Source: Asparagopsis taxiformis (Eukaryota; Rhodophyta; Florideophyceae; Bonnemaisoniales; Bonnemaisoniaceae). From it: a stretch of 40,696 bases of DNA. Position 1 is the stretch's first letter; every line of letters begins with the position of its first letter. Of the stretch, positions 36,601 through 40,696 are shown piece after piece. Where the stretch lies: positions 1-40,696 of the forward strand of contig JALQPE010001058.1 of assembly GCA_030407315.1 (NCBI GenBank), in the 5' to 3' direction. The translations under genes and the position numbers were made by a program. Under the pieces are notes generated by a model, which was given only the letters and a program-made list of their open reading frames with translations, made no database searches and was not told the origin of the DNA.

Positions 36601-38250
36601 TATCAAGGTGCTGAGTCACTCAGGAATATCATCAAGGCACTGTTCATTAATTTGGAAAGCTGCCTCCAAACTACATACAGTGTCCAGGAGGAGGCTGAGA
36701 GGAAGGAAGGAGAAATCGAACAGCTGAAAGCAGGCAATTAAATGCTAAAGGAACAGATCATCAACCTCAATGCTGAGCATAGGGAATCCCTCAAAACACT
36801 TAGAGAGGAGATGATGGCTAGGTACTACCAGGAAGAAGATGCCGATGACATCGAATAACCAGAATTCAACAAACAGATCGACAAAGCCAAGACCATAGAC
36901 GAGAAGGAGAGAGTGCTCTACGAGTCCAAGATATCAGAGCTATCCAAAACCAAGAAGAAACACATACAAGAAATAGAAAAACTGAAGAAGAAAGTGATAG
37001 CCATGCAAACCAAGTATGATACTATAGCCAGGCAAAACCTAAACTATAGTAAGGTGAGGACCAAAAGCGAGAAGTTCATCCAATAGAACCCTCAGCAAAA
37101 GAAGAAAGTAGACGAAATGCGTAAGAACAACGAAAAAATGAAGGGGTAAATCAATGATCTCATTGAGGGTTTCGGGAAGGGTGGCAAGGCCTTGATGATA
37201 CCCGAAAGAGATGAAGGAGCTAAAGAGTAAAACAAGAAACCAGAAGAGAGTTACCCAGCCCAATGGGACTGTGTAGGAAAGATAGAGGGTCATGGAACAG
37301 GTATTACATCTCTCGCTGCTCATGACAATTTATTGGTTTCAGGGGGGTCGAAAAGTCTCAAAATTTGGGACTTAGAGACGAGTAAGATTATTTCCGACCT
37401 CCCAACCAATGGAAATATTAGGCAGGTAATCATTGCAGAAGAGAAGAGTATGATGTTAGCAGCATGTGATAAGAGCATAATCATTTGGGACATAACTACA
37501 CTGCAAACAGAAGTAGTCTTGCAAGGACATAAAGATGATGTCAAGGCACTCCATATCTATGAACAGATGTTGTTCTCAGGAGGCAAGGGAACAGTCAACA
37601 GCCATGGACTCCTTGTGTGGGATCTCCGGAAGCTGACAAACAATCAGACACCAATGGCCGAAAAAGAACAGAATCAAGAGATATGCACAATGGTACAATG
37701 AGGATTAAAATAGACATCGCACAAAGATAGCCTGTATTATGGAGGGAAACCAGGATGCAATGTCAGGAGACTGTCATGCAACCACTTCGAAGTGCAGTCT
37801 CCCTTCGAACCTCCTCATTCAGACATGCTCACCAGCATGTCAGTGTTCCAAGGTAAACTCATCAGTGCATCCAAGGACCGACTGCTGAAGGTGTGGTCTC
37901 TTGATAAGTCTGTCAATAACCTCCTCTATAAGTCAGATGAGTGCCCATAGAGCTATGTGACTACCCTTCAAAGTACTTGATTATTGACTGTAGATGATAC
38001 CAGATTCGATGTATTTTACGCAGGTACCAAAGATGGGTCTATCAAAGTGGGTTACTTGAAGCCGGAAACCAGTAGCATTGAGTACCTGGCAAAGTTGACA
38101 GGTCACACCCAGTCAGTCAACAGTATCTGTCCTCTGGACTAAACTGAGAACTCTTCCCTAATTGCAAGTGGTTCATCCGACAAGATGATCCGTCTATGGC
38201 GCCCTGCCAAGGACACGGTCAGTGTAGTCTAGAAACTGTCCTCAATGTGA
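33616..38250 (+). CDS. kinesin-4/KIF21-like motor with C-terminal WD40 repeats
   Basis: 1522 aa after three introns: 33905-33928 (24 nt), 37693-37713 (21) and 37973-37993 (21), each a multiple of three with an in-frame TGA. The first interrupts the P-loop and splices to GQTGSGKTHTMG (about residue 95). Switch I NNESSRSHAIF (about 210) and switch II DLAGSERIKKTKA (about 247) follow, then YRNSKLTRMLQDCLGGNS and LNTLNYASKAMNIKNKP. These loop sequences fit kinesin-4. A long coiled coil runs to about residue 1190. From about 1200 there are seven or so WD40-like blades (LLVSGGSKSLKIWDL, KSIIIWDI, GLLVWDL, KLISASKDRLLKVWSL, LIASGSSDKMIRLWRP), the KIF21 architecture. It is predicted to act at microtubule plus ends or axonemes. 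Confidence 0.92.
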
Positions 38251-38361
38251 CTGTCTGTCCCCTTCTAAATTAATAACTCATAACTCACGACTCAATAAAT
38301 AATTCTGATAGACTACTAAATTATAATAACTTAGCAAAGAAAACTCTCAGGAGGAGACATA
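38251..38361. other. short AT-rich spacer
   Basis: 111 bp between the kinesin stop and the phosphatase start, AT-rich, with no frame. It must contain both the 3' end of the kinesin transcript and the promoter of the next gene. Confidence 0.4.
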
Positions 38362-39761
38362 ATGATGAAAGAACCCACCCTACAGCACAAAGTATCCCAA
38401 GGTCTCAAAGCCAGTGATCTAACCGAGAAAGATATCATGAATGAGGAGGGCAACATATCAGTACCCAAACTCAAGAGATACCTAGCTGAAGAGAGGAAGT
38501 TCAGCCAGAAGTATCTGAAGGAAGGAGTTATCGATAAACTCTGCACCATCATAGGTACCCTTCAGTCCATATAGAGAATGAACCATCATGTTTGAAGTTA
38601 GATGCTCCAGTAACCGTGATAGGAGACATTCACGGTCAGTACTCAGACCTACTCAAAATACTGGGCATAGCCAACCAGTTCGAACTGAAGAAAGAGGAGA
38701 AAGTATTGTTCTTGGGTGACTATGTCGATCGAGGACTGAATTCGATGGAGGTCATCACTCTACTGATGATCCTCAAAGTGGCATACCCTAAACAGATATT
38801 CATGTTAAGGGTAACCATGAGAGTCGAACCCTAGCCAATGTCTATGGTTTCATGCAGGAGTGCAATGACAAATACAACCAATAAATCTATGACCGGATTA
38901 CTGAGGCCTTCGAAATGCTACCCTTGGCTGCTGTTGTTAATGAAGACTATTTCTGTGTACATGGAGGCATTTCATCCAAATTGAAGGATATCTCATCCAT
39001 TAACAAACTGAATAGGTTCAGGTAGGTGCCTCCAGTGGGTCTGTTCTGTGATTTATTATGGGCTGATCCAACCAGCAACGAGGAAGGGAAGACCGAAACT
39101 GACAATGAACTCAACACAGATCGAGGGTGTTCAGTGTTCTTCAATAAAGAAACAGCCAACAGTTTCCTGAAGAATAATGGGTATAGGACCATCATACGGG
39201 CACATGAAGTCTTCCTTGATGGGTACAAGAGGCACCATTGGAATGGAATCGAGAGGGCACCCACAGTCATCACCATATTCTCAGCCCCTAACTACTGCAA
39301 TGCCATGGGGAACCTGGCATCCTTCATGAAAATAGACTCGGTACTAATAATAAATAACCCAGAACGGCAAGATCGATATCAGGCAGTTCAAACAGGAAAG
39401 AATAAGGAACCAGATGACAGACAAGCTGGAAGTGTTTGCCTGGTCACTACCTGAATGGATCAACATCATCAACGATTTCAGTAGGGAAGCCATCCGGAAG
39501 ATCTACTCAGCCCACCTCCCCGACTATGAAAACTGGTCAGACATGAAAAAACTACATGCTCTACTTGAGTACTAGAAAAAACACCCTCTGAATAGGGATA
39601 AATAGGAAGTCAGGAAAACGATCAAGAGCAAACCTGAGAGCAGAGAGAGGAAAGAAGAAGAAGAATTCAAGAGGGCAAAGGAGTACTATAGCAGGGAGTT
39701 CACAGGAGGCGACGAGAAGGAACTCAGGAAAACCAAGTTCAATGAATAGGACCATTTTTGA
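38362..39761 (+). CDS. calcineurin-like Ser/Thr protein phosphatase, with one frameshift
   Basis: About 452 aa if one missing base is allowed. Introns are at 38555-38574 (20 nt) and 39341-39362 (22 nt, GTACTA..CCAG). PPP motifs are GDIHGQ, GDYVDRG, GNHES, VHGG, RAHE and SAPNYC. The IDIRQFK...VFAWSLPEW stretch after the catalytic core matches calcineurin A. The C-terminal 110 residues are charged; no calmodulin-binding or autoinhibitory segment is obvious. At 38809-38811 the run GGG is one base too short to encode the conserved Arg-Gly of RGNHE, and the frame shifts from MLR to the GNHES frame. The spliced length is off by exactly one base, confirming the missing nucleotide. An assembly error in a homopolymer is most likely. 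Confidence 0.85.
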
Positions 39762-39821
39762 CATATTACTATATTATGAGATCAGATCTACTTCCATATC
39801 GAAGAATGACTGCAGAAATTA

Positions 39822-40696
39822 ATGAAAACATTCATATTCCCCAATGTATTCCGACCAATCCTGGGTTCAGATGAGTTCAGCAGCAGAAGTATGGTAGGAC
39901 TGTCAATGAAGTCCATAGCCTCAAAGGATTCAGCATTCACAGTCAACACTGAGAGAGTGAGCAAGTTCCAAAGGACAGTTGTGTTCCCTGGAGGCATCAT
40001 ATGCGATCCAGTTCAACCTACTCTCAGAAAGGACACCAAAATGAGTTCATTCGCCTTATCTGCCAGGAATCACAGAGGGAACAACAGACACCTGCTGACC
40101 AAGAAACTGAGAGGAGCATTGAAACCAGATGGTGCTTAATAGTCAAATACAAGTGTGTTCAGGAGAGTATAGACACAAGGGAGTGCTCAGGAAGGCAGTT
40201 AACACTCAGACTTCAACAACGATGCATCAAGAATCGATATTTCGAATACAGGGAAGTCAGTAAGGTTCAAGAACGAAGAACGCTCTGTTAAGTGGTTAGA
40301 TGTTGAGGAGAGTCAGTCATTTGGTGAAGTATCAAAAACTAGCCTCACATCCAATAAGCGACTGCTGCATGGGAACCAATATGCCATTCGGAAACCCTTG
40401 GTAAAGAACATATCTCAGCAGAATAGATCTGTTTTAAAGTCAACAAATAGAGATGATAAATCGCAAAGAAAGAACAAAAAGAGAGTATCCATCGAGGATA
40501 GCTCCATAGGAGTAGGCTTTGAGAACAGTGACGTAGAGAAGTCCTCAAAGAAAATCATGAGGAAGGTAGGAGGGTCCAGGAAGAAGACCAAAAAAGTGAC
40601 TGTCAGACCAGATATCAAGAATGAAGACACGATGAAAAGTTCGATGATGCTATAAAGCAAAATTGAACAGGGACTCAAAATGTTCGAGGAACTCCT
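39822..40696 (+). CDS. hypothetical basic protein, 5' part (runs off the window)
   Basis: Open from ATG 39822 to the window end (over 290 codons) with several TAA/TAG-Gln. Short hydrophobic N terminus (MKTFIFPNVFRPILGS), then polar Ser/Lys/Arg-rich sequence with basic patches (KNKKRVSIEDSS, GGSRKKTKKVTVRP), probably disordered or nucleic-acid/microtubule-binding. An upstream ATG at 39776 opens another frame that ends after 34 codons. No domain recognised. Confidence 0.6.

Overview
This window reads as gene-dense nuclear DNA of a eukaryote in which TAA and TAG encode glutamine and TGA is the only stop. The standard-code reading frames are short, yet they join into long conserved proteins (kinesin, sorting nexin, FYVE, DENN) when TAA/TAG are read as Gln and introns of about 19-26 nt (plus a few candidates of 32-36 nt) are removed. 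That combination points to a ciliate. Oxymonads, hexamitid diplomonads and some ulvophyte algae share the code but fit the tiny introns less well. About 25 genes in 40 kb with spacers of roughly 70-300 bp argue against hypotrich gene-sized nanochromosomes. GC looks moderate (about 40-45% by eye), unlike Tetrahymena or Paramecium. I cannot name the species.

Layout. 1-2.5 kb: possible divergent gene start, then a DENN-domain protein (+). 2.5-7.5 kb, all minus: EF-hand protein, Cys-rich zinc-binding protein, protein kinase with LRRs (overlapping or fused to the zinc protein), two unknown proteins. 7.7-9.0 kb: oxysterol-binding protein (+). 9.0-10.6 kb: Nudix hydrolase with a C-terminal membrane anchor and a ubiquitin-like protein (-). 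10.9-13.5 kb: PX sorting nexin (+). 13.7-17.0 kb: unknown protein with a duplicated C-terminal decapeptide, then two tandem NAPE-PLD-type metallo-beta-lactamase paralogues (-). 17.0-21.1 kb: small secreted protein and two tandem protein kinase copies with broken 3' halves (+). 21.1-25.7 kb: intron-rich coiled-coil/SPRY-like gene and a Myb protein (+). 25.7-26.5 kb: doubtful minus-strand gene. 26.6-30.5 kb: FYVE coiled-coil protein and PAP2 phosphatase (+). 30.6-33.4 kb: coiled-coil protein and cyclic-nucleotide-binding protein (-). 33.6-40.7 kb: kinesin-4/KIF21-like motor with C-terminal WD40 repeats, calcineurin-like phosphatase, and the 5' part of an unknown basic protein (+).

The genes do not form an operon-like pathway. 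There is a loose enrichment in membrane traffic and phosphoinositide/lipid handling (DENN, OSBP, PX, FYVE, NAPE-PLD, PAP2) and in signalling/cytoskeleton (kinases, EF hand, CNB, calcineurin, kinesin). Splice assignments were made by eye. In most intron-bearing genes the spliced length is an exact multiple of three; because introns were chosen to join open frames this is a consistency check rather than independent proof. I found no mobile element, CRISPR array, rRNA, tRNA or viral gene.
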